Source: Arthrobacter sp. MYb229
GTDB lineage: Bacteria > Actinomycetota > Actinomycetes > Actinomycetales > Micrococcaceae
Length of the DNA: 64,000 nt
Assembly (NCBI RefSeq): GCF_002975405.1
Contig: NZ_PCPS01000007.1
Coordinates: 1-64,000, forward strand
Direction: 5' to 3'
In this document: positions 17,848 through 26,474 of the stretch, one piece after another
How the letters are laid out: the number at the start of each line of letters is the position of its first letter
Numbering within the stretch: the stretch's first letter is position 1
Made by a program: the position numbers and the translations under genes
The notes under the pieces: generated by a model
What the model was told of the DNA's origin: nothing
Database searches by the model: none
What the model saw: the letters and a program-made list of their open reading frames with translations, nothing else

Positions 17848-18570
17848 CTAGCTCGAATTGTGCCGGTATTCGAATTCCGGTCTCCCGCGCGTGCCATGCC
17901 GAGGCTGCTTCACCGCCGAATTAGCCATCGCCAGATGCTCCAGGTAGCGGCGCGCCGTCACGCGGGAAAGGCCCAGTTCTTCGCCGAGCTCGGTAGCCGA
18001 GAAGGCGCGGGCGGGGCTGGCTGCCAGATGGGTGCGCACCTGCTCCAGGGTCTGGCTGATCAGCCCCTTGGGCAGGGACAGCGAGGCGCTGGTGGTGCGC
18101 AGCGCGGAGAACGCGGTATCGATGGAGGCCTGCGAGGTGGAGGAGCCGGTGGAACGCATGGTGGCGATGAACGCCCGGTGGTTTTCGAGTTTTTCGGCAA
18201 ACACCGCGAAGCTGAAGGGCTTGATCAGGTACTGGGTGATGCCGGTGGCTACGGCCGAACGCACTACCGCCAAGTCCCGAACCGCGGTGATCGCGATGAT
18301 GTCCAGCGTGTAGCCGCGCCCCCGCATGCGCCGGGCCACGTCGATGCCGTGCAGATCCGGCAGGGTCATATCCAGCAGGACCAGATCATAGGGCGTGCCG
18401 GCGGCGTGCGCTTCGGCCAGCAACTGCAGGGCGCCGTGTCCATTGGCCGCGATGGCTCCGGTGCGAAAGCCAGGTACCCGGTCCACATAGGTGGCGTGGG
18501 CGCGTGCGGTTTCCGGTTCGTCGTCGACCACCAGCACGAGGAATTCGGCGGTCGGCTCGGTGTGGCTCAC
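17848..18570 (-). CDS. dctR: Response regulator of the DcuR/DctR/CitB type
   Basis: 240 residues. Receiver domain with VVDDEPETARAH, the phospho-acceptor in LVLLDMTLPDLHG, and the conserved K of QYLIKPF; then a C-terminal HTH (FSATELGEELGLSRVTARRYLEHLA) as in CitB/DcuR regulators. GTG 18570 overlaps the histidine kinase stop (GTGA), so the two are translationally coupled. The divergent dicarboxylate symporter is its most likely target. Confidence 0.88.
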   Translation of the reverse strand: MSHTEPTAEFLVLVVDDEPETARAHATYVDRVPGFRTGAIAANGHGALQLLAEAHAAGTPYDLVLLDMTLPDLHGIDVARRMRGRGYTLDIIAITAVRDLAVVRSAVATGITQYLIKPFSFAVFAEKLENHRAFIATMRSTGSSTSQASIDTAFSALRTTSASLSLPKGLISQTLEQVRTHLAASPARAFSATELGEELGLSRVTARRYLEHLAMANSAVKQPRHGTRGRPEFEYRHNSS

Positions 18571-20258
18571 GCGTGCTCCTCCTTGGGCGGTACCGGCAGG
18601 GTGACGGTGAAGATCGCACCGGCGTCGTTGTCTATGGTCATTGTTCCATGAAGCCGCGCCACCGCCTGCTGGACGAGGGCCAGACCGAGCCCGCGCGGTG
18701 CGCTGCCCTGTTTGGTGCTCACCCCGAAGCGCAGCAGGTTCTCCAAGAATTCGGGTTCGATGCCCGGGCCGGAGTCGGCCACCGCGATGATGACCTCGTC
18801 GGCAAGGGCGGTGACCTCCACCCAGACGGTGGATTCCGCGGTGCCCACCGAGACGTCCAGCGCATTGTCGAGCAGGTTGCCCACGATGGTCACAATGTCC
18901 GTGGCGTGGAAGGTGTCCGGACGCACCACGCCTTCGGCGCTGATGCTCAGCGTCACCCCGCGCTCGTGCGCCTGGGCGGACTTGGCCACCAGCAAGCTGG
19001 AGAGGTACACATCGTCGATATTGCGCACGATCGCGTCGGTGAGCGCCTGCGAGTGCTGCCGGTCGTCGACCGCGAAGGCCAGCGCCTTGTCCGAGCTGCC
19101 GTTTTCGATGAGCGTGGCGATGGTGTGCAGGCGGTTTGCGTGTTCGTGGGTTTGCGCGCGCAGGGCGGTGGAGAAGGTCTTCAGCGACTGCACCTCGCCG
19201 GTCAGCTCCTGCACCTCGGTCAGATCCCGCAGGGTGAGCACCTGCCCGGTGGGCGGCTGCACGCGCAGCCAGCGCAAGGGCAGGCGGTAGCGGCCGGGCA
19301 GCTGGGTGCCGGTCAGCCGGGCGTTGCTCTGCGACACGGCGAGCACCGATCCGTGGCCCAGATGGATTTCATCGCGGGCCGCTCGGCCACCGGCCATCAG
19401 CTCGCGCAGGGTGTCGGGCAAGCCGGCGTCGGCCAATTCCAACCCGCCGCCGGGGGTCTGCGCCGGAAGCTGCAGCAGCCGGGCCGCCTCGGAGTTGTAG
19501 AGCACGATGCGGTGCTTGCGATCCAGCAGGATCAGCCCCTCGCGGACCGAATGCAGGGCGGAGAAGTAGAAGGCGTAGAGCCGGCGCAGCCCGTGCGGGC
19601 CGAAGCCGAGGGTGGCGCTCTGGATGTACCGGGAGAAGGACCAGGAGGTGAAACCGGCCAAGAGCAGGGCGAAGAGCGAAACCAGCAGGATCTGCGGGAG
19701 CTCCTCGCGGTAGAGCACCTGCAGGCTCTCCAGCGTGATGCCGGTGGCGACCATGCCGACCAAGGTGCCGTCCGCGGCGTAGACCGGGGCGATGGTGCGC
19801 ACCGAGCGGCCGAGGGTTCCCACCGCTTGCTCCGAATAGACCTGCCCGCGCAGCGCTTGCGCGGTGGAGCCCGAATAGCGCTTGCCCAGCTGTGCCGGAT
19901 TCGGGTGGGTCACGCGCAGCAGGTCCGGTGTCATGATCGTGATGAAATCTATCGTCGGCGCGTGGGACAAGATGTCCTGGGTGTAGGGCTGCAAGCCGGC
20001 GCTGGGATCCGGCTGCTGCAAGGAGTCAACCACAAACGGGTCGTTGGCCAAGGTGGTAGACACCGTGGCCACGGTCGATTGGCGTACATCGAGCACCACC
20101 CGGGCCTGCTGCTGGTAGGAAGCGATGCCCAGCCACACCACCACCACGATGACCAGCAGCATCTGCGCGGCGAAGATTCGTGCCGCGAAGGACCAGCCGT
20201 CGCGGGTCAACGGGACCGGCGCATTGGCAGCGGCAACCTCCTGCGGGTTGCTGACCAT
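18567..20258 (-). CDS. dctS: Sensor histidine kinase of the DcuS/CitA/DctS type
   Basis: 563 residues from ATG 20258, chosen because AAGGAG stands eight bases before it. Layout: TM1 (IFAAQMLLVIVVVVWLGIASY), extracytoplasmic PAS-like sensor with the DPFVVDS and DFITIMTPDLLRVTHPNPAQLGK segments typical of carboxylate sensors, TM2 (ILLVSLFALLLAGFTSW), cytoplasmic PAS (LHSVREGLILLDRKHRIVLYN), an SpoB-type phosphoacceptor (QTHEHANRLHTI) and an HATPase domain (NLLDNALDVS, DSGPGIEPE, GLGLALV). Such kinases detect C4-dicarboxylates or citrate outside the cell. It pairs with the overlapping regulator and is divergent from the symporter. Confidence 0.9.
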   Translation of the reverse strand: MVSNPQEVAAANAPVPLTRDGWSFAARIFAAQMLLVIVVVVWLGIASYQQQARVVLDVRQSTVATVSTTLANDPFVVDSLQQPDPSAGLQPYTQDILSHAPTIDFITIMTPDLLRVTHPNPAQLGKRYSGSTAQALRGQVYSEQAVGTLGRSVRTIAPVYAADGTLVGMVATGITLESLQVLYREELPQILLVSLFALLLAGFTSWSFSRYIQSATLGFGPHGLRRLYAFYFSALHSVREGLILLDRKHRIVLYNSEAARLLQLPAQTPGGGLELADAGLPDTLRELMAGGRAARDEIHLGHGSVLAVSQSNARLTGTQLPGRYRLPLRWLRVQPPTGQVLTLRDLTEVQELTGEVQSLKTFSTALRAQTHEHANRLHTIATLIENGSSDKALAFAVDDRQHSQALTDAIVRNIDDVYLSSLLVAKSAQAHERGVTLSISAEGVVRPDTFHATDIVTIVGNLLDNALDVSVGTAESTVWVEVTALADEVIIAVADSGPGIEPEFLENLLRFGVSTKQGSAPRGLGLALVQQAVARLHGTMTIDNDAGAIFTVTLPVPPKEEHA

Positions 20259-20426
20259 CTGGCTGACTCCTTCGTCGGGGAAGTTTAAGTTTCTGCTGTG
20301 TGAACAATATGAACGCAATAGAGAGGCGGATCACTTTGGCGCGCACGATGGGACAAGAACGATTTTACGCGCCAGCCCGATGATGACGTTGAGCTGGCCC
20401 CTCGGCATATTAAGGCTGGAATCTCC
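20259..20426. promoter_or_regulatory. Divergent promoter region dctS / dicarboxylate symporter
   Basis: 168 bases between the sensor kinase and the symporter, AT-richer than its surroundings. I see a direct repeat AAGTTTAAGTTT (20280-20291) and TGTGTGAACAATATGAAC (20297-20314), either of which could be a regulator site, but no confident -35/-10 pair. The response regulator presumably acts here. Confidence 0.4.
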
Positions 20427-21728
20427 ATGGCTGTCACAGAACAAGTTCCGCAGGACCCTGCGTCGCAGGCACCGGTCAAGAAAAAGGACCGCACCCACTG
20501 GCTCTACATCATGGTGATCGCCGCCGTGGTGCTCGGCGCAGCCATCGGGCTGATCGCACCGGACCTCGGCAAGGCACTGAAGCCACTGGGAACGGGCTTC
20601 GTTGCGCTGATCAAGATGATCATCGCACCGGTCATCTTCTGCACCATTGTCCTAGGCATCGGCTCGATCGCCAAAGCAGCCACCGTGGGCAAGGTCGGCG
20701 GCCTGGCGCTGCTGTACTTCATGACCATGTCGACCTTCGCGCTGGCCCTGGGCCTGCTGGTGGGCAACCTGATCCACCCCGGCGAAGGCCTGGAGCTCAA
20801 GCCCTACGAGGCCGGTGGCGGCGACGCCGAAAACCCGACCGTCGCCTTCCTGCTGGAACTGATCCCCGGTGATCTGCCGGTGCTGCCGACCCTGGTCCTG
20901 GCGCTCATCGTCGGCTTCGCGCTGCAGTCCATGGGAAAGTCGGGCGAGCCGGTGCTGAACGCCATCAAGAGCATTCAGCAGGTCGTCTTCCGCATCATGA
21001 TGATGATCATGTGGGTTGCTCCACTGGGCGCCTTCGGCGCGATCGCCGCCGTGGTCGGCGCCACCGGCTGGGCCGCCATCGGCTCGATGGCCATCCTGAT
21101 GGGCGCGTTCTACCTGACCTGTGCGGTGTTCATCGTGGTAATCCTTGGAACTATTCTGCGCCTGGTCACCGGCCTGAACATCTTCTCGCTGCTGAAGTAC
21201 CTGGCCCGCGAATACCTGCTGATCTTCTCCACCTCGTCCTCCGAGTCGGCGCTGCCGCGCTTGATCGCCAAGATGGAGCACGTCGGTGTCTCGAAGCCGG
21301 TAGTGGGCATCACCGTGCCAACCGGCTACTCCTTCAACCTCGATGGCACCGCGATCTACCTGACCATGTCCGCGCTGTTCGTCTCCACCGCCATGGATAT
21401 GCCGATGAACCTCGGCCAGCAGGTCGGCCTGTTGCTGTTCATGATTATCGCTTCCAAGGGCGCAGCCGGCGTGACCGGTGCGGGTCTGGCCACATTGGCC
21501 GCCGGACTGCAGGCGCACCGTCCGGAACTGCTTGGTGGCATGGGCGTGATCGTGGGTATCGACAAGTTCATGTCCGAGGCTCGCGCGCTGACGAACTTCA
21601 CCGGTAACGCGGTGGCCACCTTGCTGATCGGCAAGTGGACCAAGGAACTGGACATGGGGCAGGCCCGCGCCGTGCTTGCCGGCGACCGTCCGTTCGATGA
21701 GCTCTCAATGAATCCAGACGCCCACTAG
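20427..21728 (+). CDS. dctA: Dicarboxylate:cation symporter (DctA-like, DAACS family)
   Basis: 433 residues with about eight transmembrane helices plus two re-entrant loops. DAACS signatures: the serine-rich loop STSSSESALPRLI, GYSFNLDGTAIYLTMS in helix 7, and the final GIDKFMSEARALTNFTGNAVATLLI. These place it in the glutamate/C4-dicarboxylate symporter family; control by an adjacent DctSR-type system favours succinate, fumarate or malate uptake with H+ or Na+. ATG 20427 has AAGGCTGGA upstream. A strong terminator follows 20 bases after the stop. Confidence 0.9.
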   Translation: MAVTEQVPQDPASQAPVKKKDRTHWLYIMVIAAVVLGAAIGLIAPDLGKALKPLGTGFVALIKMIIAPVIFCTIVLGIGSIAKAATVGKVGGLALLYFMTMSTFALALGLLVGNLIHPGEGLELKPYEAGGGDAENPTVAFLLELIPGDLPVLPTLVLALIVGFALQSMGKSGEPVLNAIKSIQQVVFRIMMMIMWVAPLGAFGAIAAVVGATGWAAIGSMAILMGAFYLTCAVFIVVILGTILRLVTGLNIFSLLKYLAREYLLIFSTSSSESALPRLIAKMEHVGVSKPVVGITVPTGYSFNLDGTAIYLTMSALFVSTAMDMPMNLGQQVGLLLFMIIASKGAAGVTGAGLATLAAGLQAHRPELLGGMGVIVGIDKFMSEARALTNFTGNAVATLLIGKWTKELDMGQARAVLAGDRPFDELSMNPDAH

Positions 21729-21748
21729 TCTCGATAGACGCATAACCC

Positions 21749-21789
21749 AAAAATTCCGCGGTTCCTCTAAATGGAACCGCGGAATTTTT
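21749..21789. terminator. Bidirectional terminator after dctA
   Basis: A 17-bp perfect stem (21749-21765 with 21773-21789) with AAAAA on one side and TTTTT on the other, loop TCTAAAT. Works in both directions for dctA and the convergent lipoprotein gene. Confidence 0.93.
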
Positions 21790-21942
21790 AGTTTCTGGCA
21801 TGAAACCACGTCGAACTACCGGGCATTGGAGCTGGCGCATCGGCACAGACCGCCCAAGGCAACCGCCAGCGTTGGGCCGCTGACGTCTATCTATGATCAG
21901 CCGGCACCCATCGCGAACCGAGCTTGGGCTCAGTGCCCTGAA

Positions 21943-22398
21943 TTAGTCCTTGGCAAGGCGAACCGTAGTAGTGGTGCCCATCATGCCCGCTTCGTAACTG
22001 ATCTGTTCGTCGCTGAAAGTGAATTCTTTAGTGTCCGAAGTCGAAGCCAACAATGCGCTATCGGTAGCTGCTTCATCCCGTTTCGAAGTCCAGACGTACG
22101 ACTCCGCGGCTTTTGCAGGAGCTTCGAAGGTGCCGACCCAATACACGGACTTGGTATCGCCGTTATTGGTCACCCAATCGATGCTGATCATGTCATCGCT
22201 AACGGTGGCGCTTTGGAAGGCGTCATCACTTTGGGAGTTAACCTGTTTCCATTCCCCGGTCAGGTCAGCCGGTTTCGCTTCTTGTATGACTTGCGCCTCG
22301 GTTGTCTCGGCGGATTTATCGGTAGCTGCAGGGGCACTGGAGCATCCGACGAGCATTACGGTCAGCGCAAGTGCGATGGGTGCGAGTGATTTTCTCAT
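21943..22398 (-). CDS. Putative secreted lipoprotein (151 aa), function unknown
   Basis: Starts MRKSLAPIALALTVMLVGCSS: positive n-region, hydrophobic core and lipobox LVGC with Cys19 as lipidation site. The mature part is Ser/Ala/Thr-rich and then a small beta-rich domain (LTGEWKQVNSQSDDAFQSATVSDDMISIDW, FTFSDEQISYEAGMMG). ATG 22398 is supported by the signal peptide although GAAGGA abuts it; the open frame extends upstream to 22458. No family recognised; similar small lipoproteins are common in Micrococcaceae and are often phage-related or orphan. Convergent with dctA. Confidence 0.7.
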   Translation of the reverse strand: MRKSLAPIALALTVMLVGCSSAPAATDKSAETTEAQVIQEAKPADLTGEWKQVNSQSDDAFQSATVSDDMISIDWVTNNGDTKSVYWVGTFEAPAKAAESYVWTSKRDEAATDSALLASTSDTKEFTFSDEQISYEAGMMGTTTTVRLAKD

Positions 22399-22550
22399 TC
22401 CTTCAGTGTTACAAGCGCAGACATTACTTTGAAGTAGTTGAACCTTGAAATAAAACATCGTTCCACTGTGCGCTGATGTTCTCGCGATTCTCCCGACCTG
22501 TGCTGAGTTGGGCAGCGAGCCTGGGCCAATTGGCCGTTCTGCCGCGGCAT

Positions 22551-22901
22551 TCAGGGCAGCGGAATGACCAGGGCCCCGGCGAGAACTACGCGATTTCCGT
22601 CGGGATCCTCCAACTGCAGGATATGCGCGCCCCCGCCCAATTGCGGACCCTGATGCGCGAGTCCGGTCTCAAGCAGGCGAGCGGCTTCCGCATCGAGGTC
22701 GGACTCATCGAGCACGATGGTCGAGTTGCCAGCATGGTCAGGTTCGGACCAAACCTGCACCCCGTAACCTACGCCAAGGTGCCATTCCAGCAAGCCAGGC
22801 ATGGGCCGGTGATCCGGTTCGCGACCGAATAAGACGGTGTACCACTCTTCGGCACGTGCAAGATCGGTGACCGTGCAATTGGCAAGTATTCCTTTGATCA
22901 T
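22551..22901 (-). CDS. VOC-superfamily (glyoxalase-like) protein
   Basis: 116 residues from ATG 22901, with GAAGGAC before it. One VOC module pair: beta-strand ILANCTVTDLARAEEWYTVLFGR at the N-terminus and HILQLEDPDGNRVVLAG at the C-terminus, the usual fingerprint of glyoxalase/bleomycin-resistance/dioxygenase folds. Metal ligands cannot be assigned with confidence, so substrate and activity are open. Upstream neighbour on the same strand is a DinB-like protein, suggesting thiol or small-molecule detoxification. Confidence 0.8.
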   Translation of the reverse strand: MIKGILANCTVTDLARAEEWYTVLFGREPDHRPMPGLLEWHLGVGYGVQVWSEPDHAGNSTIVLDESDLDAEAARLLETGLAHQGPQLGGGAHILQLEDPDGNRVVLAGALVIPLP

Positions 22902-22997
22902 GGCTCTGTCCTTCGTTGCTGGGTTCTGCACCGTGGTGTTCCAGTCGAACACGGGAGCTGAACTGCTGCAAGCCTTTTGAGCCGGGCGGTTTTCAAA

Positions 22998-23582
22998 CTA
23001 CGGGGTTGGATTTTCTTCGACGCGACGGCCAAGGAATGCTACGAGCCTTTCGATCGCCGGCGCATCATCTGCGATGGCCTGCACCGGATCGAAGCGCCCG
23101 GTTCGGGGCTGATCTGCGAGCTGGCGCCGAACGAACTGCAAAGCTTGTTCGGCCAAGTCCTCTAGCGGCTCGAGTTGCTGGCCGGTGGCTTGGGCAAGGT
23201 CCCAGCCGTGCGCGAGCAGATCGTACATGCGTATCTGCAACCGCTCCTGTCCGGTGGCCGAACCCATGGGGCTCTGATAACTGCGTTCAAGGGCTCCGGG
23301 GCGATCGAAGGCGGCGAGTAGCCGGGTGGATGAATCGAGATAAGCGGCGAGCGGATCATCGCCCAGGACGTCGGTCGTGCGCTGCGGCGGTGACTGCTCG
23401 GTCATGAGGGCGGTAAAGACGAGGTTCATGCCGACCAGGTGCGCGATCAACTCGCGCACCGTCCAATCGGTACACGGGGTGGGCGCGGAGAGCTCTCCGG
23501 CATCAGTCCCTTTGATGAGTTCCGCGACCGAGGACAATGCGCGTTCAAGCTGTTTCACGGTTAGCTGCTGTGGTGTGCTCAT
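22998..23582 (-). CDS. TIGR03086-type DinB-like metal-binding protein
   Basis: 194 residues. Contains TPCTDWTVRELIAHLVGMN near residue 35 and MYDLLAHGWDLAQATGQ near residue 120, the two motifs that mark the TIGR03086/mycothiol maleylpyruvate isomerase N-terminal group of four-helix DinB proteins; histidines in these motifs coordinate the metal. Many are thought to use mycothiol as cofactor, a thiol made by actinobacteria. Specific reaction unknown. Stands alone 96 bases upstream of the VOC gene on the same strand. Confidence 0.85.
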   Translation of the reverse strand: MSTPQQLTVKQLERALSSVAELIKGTDAGELSAPTPCTDWTVRELIAHLVGMNLVFTALMTEQSPPQRTTDVLGDDPLAAYLDSSTRLLAAFDRPGALERSYQSPMGSATGQERLQIRMYDLLAHGWDLAQATGQQLEPLEDLAEQALQFVRRQLADQPRTGRFDPVQAIADDAPAIERLVAFLGRRVEENPTP

Positions 23583-24020
23583 GATTCCTCCAGATGATTC
23601 ATATGGCCAGGTGGCGATGGGTGCGCAACATCCATAGATGAAGTTTCCCGAAGCAGTTTATCGATAACAACGCCAGACGGCGGATGTTCTGATGCGGAGT
23701 TCGGGGAGCCGATGGGTTGACGGGCAATTATTTCGTGAAAGAATCACGATGCAGCCATCGTCGAGCCTTGATTGCGAAGACCACCGGCTTGAACACTGAG
23801 CTCATCGCCCTGCCGGCCGGTGCATGGGTGGCGAAATGCCCGCGTCGTCGTCTTCAGCTGATACTCCGAGAGGCTTCCAGCTCCCTTACAACATTTGAGT
23901 TAAGGTTCAAGGTAAAGGCTCGCCGTATGAGAACCGCAAACCCGAGAATTTTTGAACCGAACCGTTAACCTTTAACCAAGTACATCGTCCGATCCGAACG
24001 GGAAGTGTGGTTCACCCATC
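23583..24020. other. 438-base intergenic gap upstream of parA
   Basis: No gene I can support. A frame open at 23717-23968 has no recognisable protein or ribosome-binding site. Near the 3' end are iterated AAGG (23902-23918) and four AACC motifs (starting 23955, 23960, 23967 and 23974) which are roughly complementary, so GGTAAAGG could pair with CCTTTAACC. The promoter of the parA-scpAB operon should lie here but no clear hexamers are visible. Confidence 0.4.
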
Positions 24021-24917
24021 GTGAGCGAACAGCAGGGAAGCAAACAGCGCGGCACGGGAATGCTCAAGGAGCCCCGCCCGCTCGGTCCCACCGGTAAACC
24101 GCTAACCGAATTCCCGACCCCGCAAGAACTTCCATCGCACGGCCCGGCGCGGGTGATCGCGATGGTCAACCAGAAGGGTGGCGTGGGTAAAACCACCTCC
24201 ACCATCAACTTGGCCGCCGCGCTCGCCGAATACGGTCGCAAGGTGCTGCTGGTGGACTTCGATCCGCAGGGCGCGCTCTCCGCGGGCTTCGGGATGAACC
24301 CCCACGAGCTGGACATGACCGTCTACAACGTGCTGATGGACCGCAAAACCGATATCACCGATGCGATCCGCAGCACCGAGGTGGAGAATATCGATCTGCT
24401 GCCGGCCAATATCGATCTCTCCGCCGCCGAGGTGCAGCTGGTCAACGAGGTCGCTCGCGAGCAGGCGTTGGAACGTGCGCTGCGCAACGTGATCGACGAC
24501 TACGACGTGGTGCTCATCGACTGCCAGCCCTCCCTGGGGCTGCTGACCGTCAACGCGTTGACCGCGGCGCACGGAGTGATCATCCCGTTGACCGCAGAAT
24601 TCTTCGCGCTGCGCGCGGTAGCACTGCTGATGGAAACCATCGACAAGGTCAAGGACCGGCTGAATCAGGTGCTCGAGGTCGACGGCGTGGTGGCCACCAT
24701 GTACGACGCCCGCACCCTGCACAGCCGCGAGGTCATGTCCCGCCTGGAGGAAGCCTTCGGGGACAAGCTCTTCGAGACGGTCATCAAGCGCACCATCAAA
24801 TTCGCCGATGCCAATGTCGCCGCCGAACCGATTACCACCTATGCGGGCAATCACCCGGGCGCCGTGGCGTACCGGAATCTCGCGAAGGAACTGATCTACC
24901 GTGGTGGCGCCCCTTAA
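24021..24917 (+). CDS. ParA/MinD-type ATPase of the scpAB operon
   Basis: 298 residues, GTG start at 24021. Deviant Walker A MVNQKGGVGKTTSTINLAAALAEYG near residue 50, Walker A' VLLVDFDPQGALSAG, and VVLIDCQPSLGLLTVNAL. A 40-residue Pro/Gly-rich leader precedes the ATPase. It belongs to the ParA family member that is always upstream of scpA in actinobacteria (Rv1708 in mycobacteria), distinct from the oriC-proximal parA of the parAB pair. It overlaps scpA by one base (TAATG). Likely role in chromosome organisation. Confidence 0.92.
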   Translation: MSEQQGSKQRGTGMLKEPRPLGPTGKPLTEFPTPQELPSHGPARVIAMVNQKGGVGKTTSTINLAAALAEYGRKVLLVDFDPQGALSAGFGMNPHELDMTVYNVLMDRKTDITDAIRSTEVENIDLLPANIDLSAAEVQLVNEVAREQALERALRNVIDDYDVVLIDCQPSLGLLTVNALTAAHGVIIPLTAEFFALRAVALLMETIDKVKDRLNQVLEVDGVVATMYDARTLHSREVMSRLEEAFGDKLFETVIKRTIKFADANVAAEPITTYAGNHPGAVAYRNLAKELIYRGGAP

Positions 24918-25792
24918 TGAGCGCGCAGGCCACCGAAAAAACCGCCACCGACCCATCCACCACGGATGAGACGGCTGGCGGTTTTCGGCTTGCACTGGAA
25001 AATTTCAACGGCCCCTTCGACGTGCTGCTGCACCTGATCACGCAGCGCGAAATGGACATCACCGAGGTGGCGCTGGCCGAGGTCACCGACGAATTCATCG
25101 CCTATCTCAAGGAACTGCAGGGCGCCGGGGACGGGCTGAAGCTGCTCGATGAGACCACCGAATTCCTGGTGGTCGCCTCCACGCTGCTCGATCTCAAGGC
25201 GGCCCGGCTGCTGCCGCGCGGCGAAATGGCCGACGAGGAAGACTTCGAGCTGCTCGAAGCACGGGACCTGCTCTTCGCCCGGCTGCTGCAGTACAAGGCG
25301 TTTAAGCACGCCGCAGAATTCCTCGGGCAGCGCTACCACGAGGAATCGGCGCGCCGGCCGCGCGAGGTGTCGCTGGAGCCGCAATTCGCCGCCCTGCTGC
25401 CGGAGCTGATCTTCAACATCGGCCCGGAGAAATTCGCGCAGCTCGCCGCCGCGGCTCTGGTCCCGAAGCCAGAGCCGGTGACCGAGGTAGGGCTTTCGCA
25501 CCTGCACGGGGCGAATGTCACCATCGGCGCCGAGGCGGAGGCGATCACCGCGATGCTCACCGAGCGCGGCACCTTGGATTTTGCGGCGCTGATCGCAGAC
25601 ACCAGCGAACAGTTGGTCGTGGTGGTGCGTTTTCTGGCATTGTTGGAGATGTTCAGGCAGAAGGTCATCGTATTCGCGCAACAGGATCCGCTGGGCCGGC
25701 TGGAGATTTCGTTGGCCGGCGAGCAGGACTTCGACGTCCAAGCGGTGCAGGATAGCTACGAGGGGAGTGCTGGTGAGCCAGATCATGAGTGA
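24917..25792 (+). CDS. scpA: Segregation and condensation protein A
   Basis: 291 residues. The kleisin of the SMC complex. Signature FRLALENFNGPFDVLLHLITQREMDITEVALAEVTDEF near the N-terminus and the winged-helix end LLEMFRQKVIVFAQQDPLGRLEI near residue 240. Begins in the TAATG overlap with parA and its end overlaps scpB, giving a tightly coupled parA-scpA-scpB operon. Confidence 0.95.
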   Translation: MSAQATEKTATDPSTTDETAGGFRLALENFNGPFDVLLHLITQREMDITEVALAEVTDEFIAYLKELQGAGDGLKLLDETTEFLVVASTLLDLKAARLLPRGEMADEEDFELLEARDLLFARLLQYKAFKHAAEFLGQRYHEESARRPREVSLEPQFAALLPELIFNIGPEKFAQLAAAALVPKPEPVTEVGLSHLHGANVTIGAEAEAITAMLTERGTLDFAALIADTSEQLVVVVRFLALLEMFRQKVIVFAQQDPLGRLEISLAGEQDFDVQAVQDSYEGSAGEPDHE

Positions 25793-26375
25793 GATTGCAC
25801 CCATCGACGAGCTCCCCGGAGGGCTCAAATCGGGGCTCGAAGCGGTGCTGATGGTCGCCGATTCGCCCGTATCAACGGCACGTTTGGCCGAAATCTTCGA
25901 GTTGCCGGTAGCCCGGATTGCCACCACCTTGGAAGAGCTGGCGACCGAGTATGATGGTAAAGATCGTCCGCGTGGATTTGAACTACGCCGTGTCGCCTCT
26001 GGCTGGCGCTTTTATACGCGGACCGATTACGCCGATTTCGTCTCCAGTTATGTGCTCGACGGGCAAACAGCACGCCTTTCGCAGGCCGCCCTAGAAACCC
26101 TGGCTGTCATCGCTTACCGACAGCCGGTCTCGCGTGGACGTATTTCGGCGATTCGAGGTGTTAACGTCGATTCGGTGGTGCGCACACTGCTGACTCGGGG
26201 ATTGATCACGGAGTACCCGGAAATGGGCGACGGCGGAGCGACGCTGTACCAAACTACCGAGTACTTCTTGGAACGACTGGGACTGGGCACGCTGGAGGAA
26301 CTTCCGGCGCTCTCCCCGTATCTTCCCGGAGTAGCCGACCTTGAATCGCTCGATTCGGCAACCTACGACGATTAG
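25773..26375 (+). CDS. scpB: Segregation and condensation protein B
   Basis: 200 residues from GTG 25773, which follows GAGGGGAG at 25760-25767; GTG 25767 and ATG 25785 are alternatives. Two winged-helix domains: GLEAVLMVADSPVSTARLAEIFELP and ETLAVIAYRQPVSRGRISAIRGVNVDSVVRTLLTRGLI, the latter being the family hallmark, and LPALSPYLP at the end. Overlaps scpA by about 20 bases. Partners ScpA and SMC in chromosome compaction. Confidence 0.95.
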   Translation: MSQIMSEIAPIDELPGGLKSGLEAVLMVADSPVSTARLAEIFELPVARIATTLEELATEYDGKDRPRGFELRRVASGWRFYTRTDYADFVSSYVLDGQTARLSQAALETLAVIAYRQPVSRGRISAIRGVNVDSVVRTLLTRGLITEYPEMGDGGATLYQTTEYFLERLGLGTLEELPALSPYLPGVADLESLDSATYDD

Positions 26376-26399
26376 GCATCCGCGAATATAACGGATGCC
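26375..26399 (+). terminator. Weak hairpin after scpB
   Basis: GGCATCCG (26375-26382) pairs with CGGATGCC (26392-26399), loop of nine bases, starting on the last base of the scpB stop. No U-tract; may attenuate read-through into the pseudouridine synthase gene. Confidence 0.35.
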
Positions 26400-26474
26400 G
26401 ACCGGACACCAGATGCGTCCCGCTTGGCTGAGCGGTGCGCCCGCGATACGTAACAGACAAGGGAAGTACGAACC

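Noticed and set aside
18504-20288. 594-codon plus-strand frame opposite the sensor kinase
   Set aside because: Repetitive Gly/Arg/Gln composition without domains; the minus strand has histidine kinase motifs and a good start.
20297-20314. CRP/GlxR-type site in the dctS-dctA gap
   Set aside because: Only the left half TGTGA matches; the right half TGAAC does not complete the TGTGA-N6-TCACA consensus.
23717-23968. 83-codon frame in the gap before parA
   Set aside because: No ribosome-binding site, no recognisable sequence and overlaps the likely promoter region of parA.
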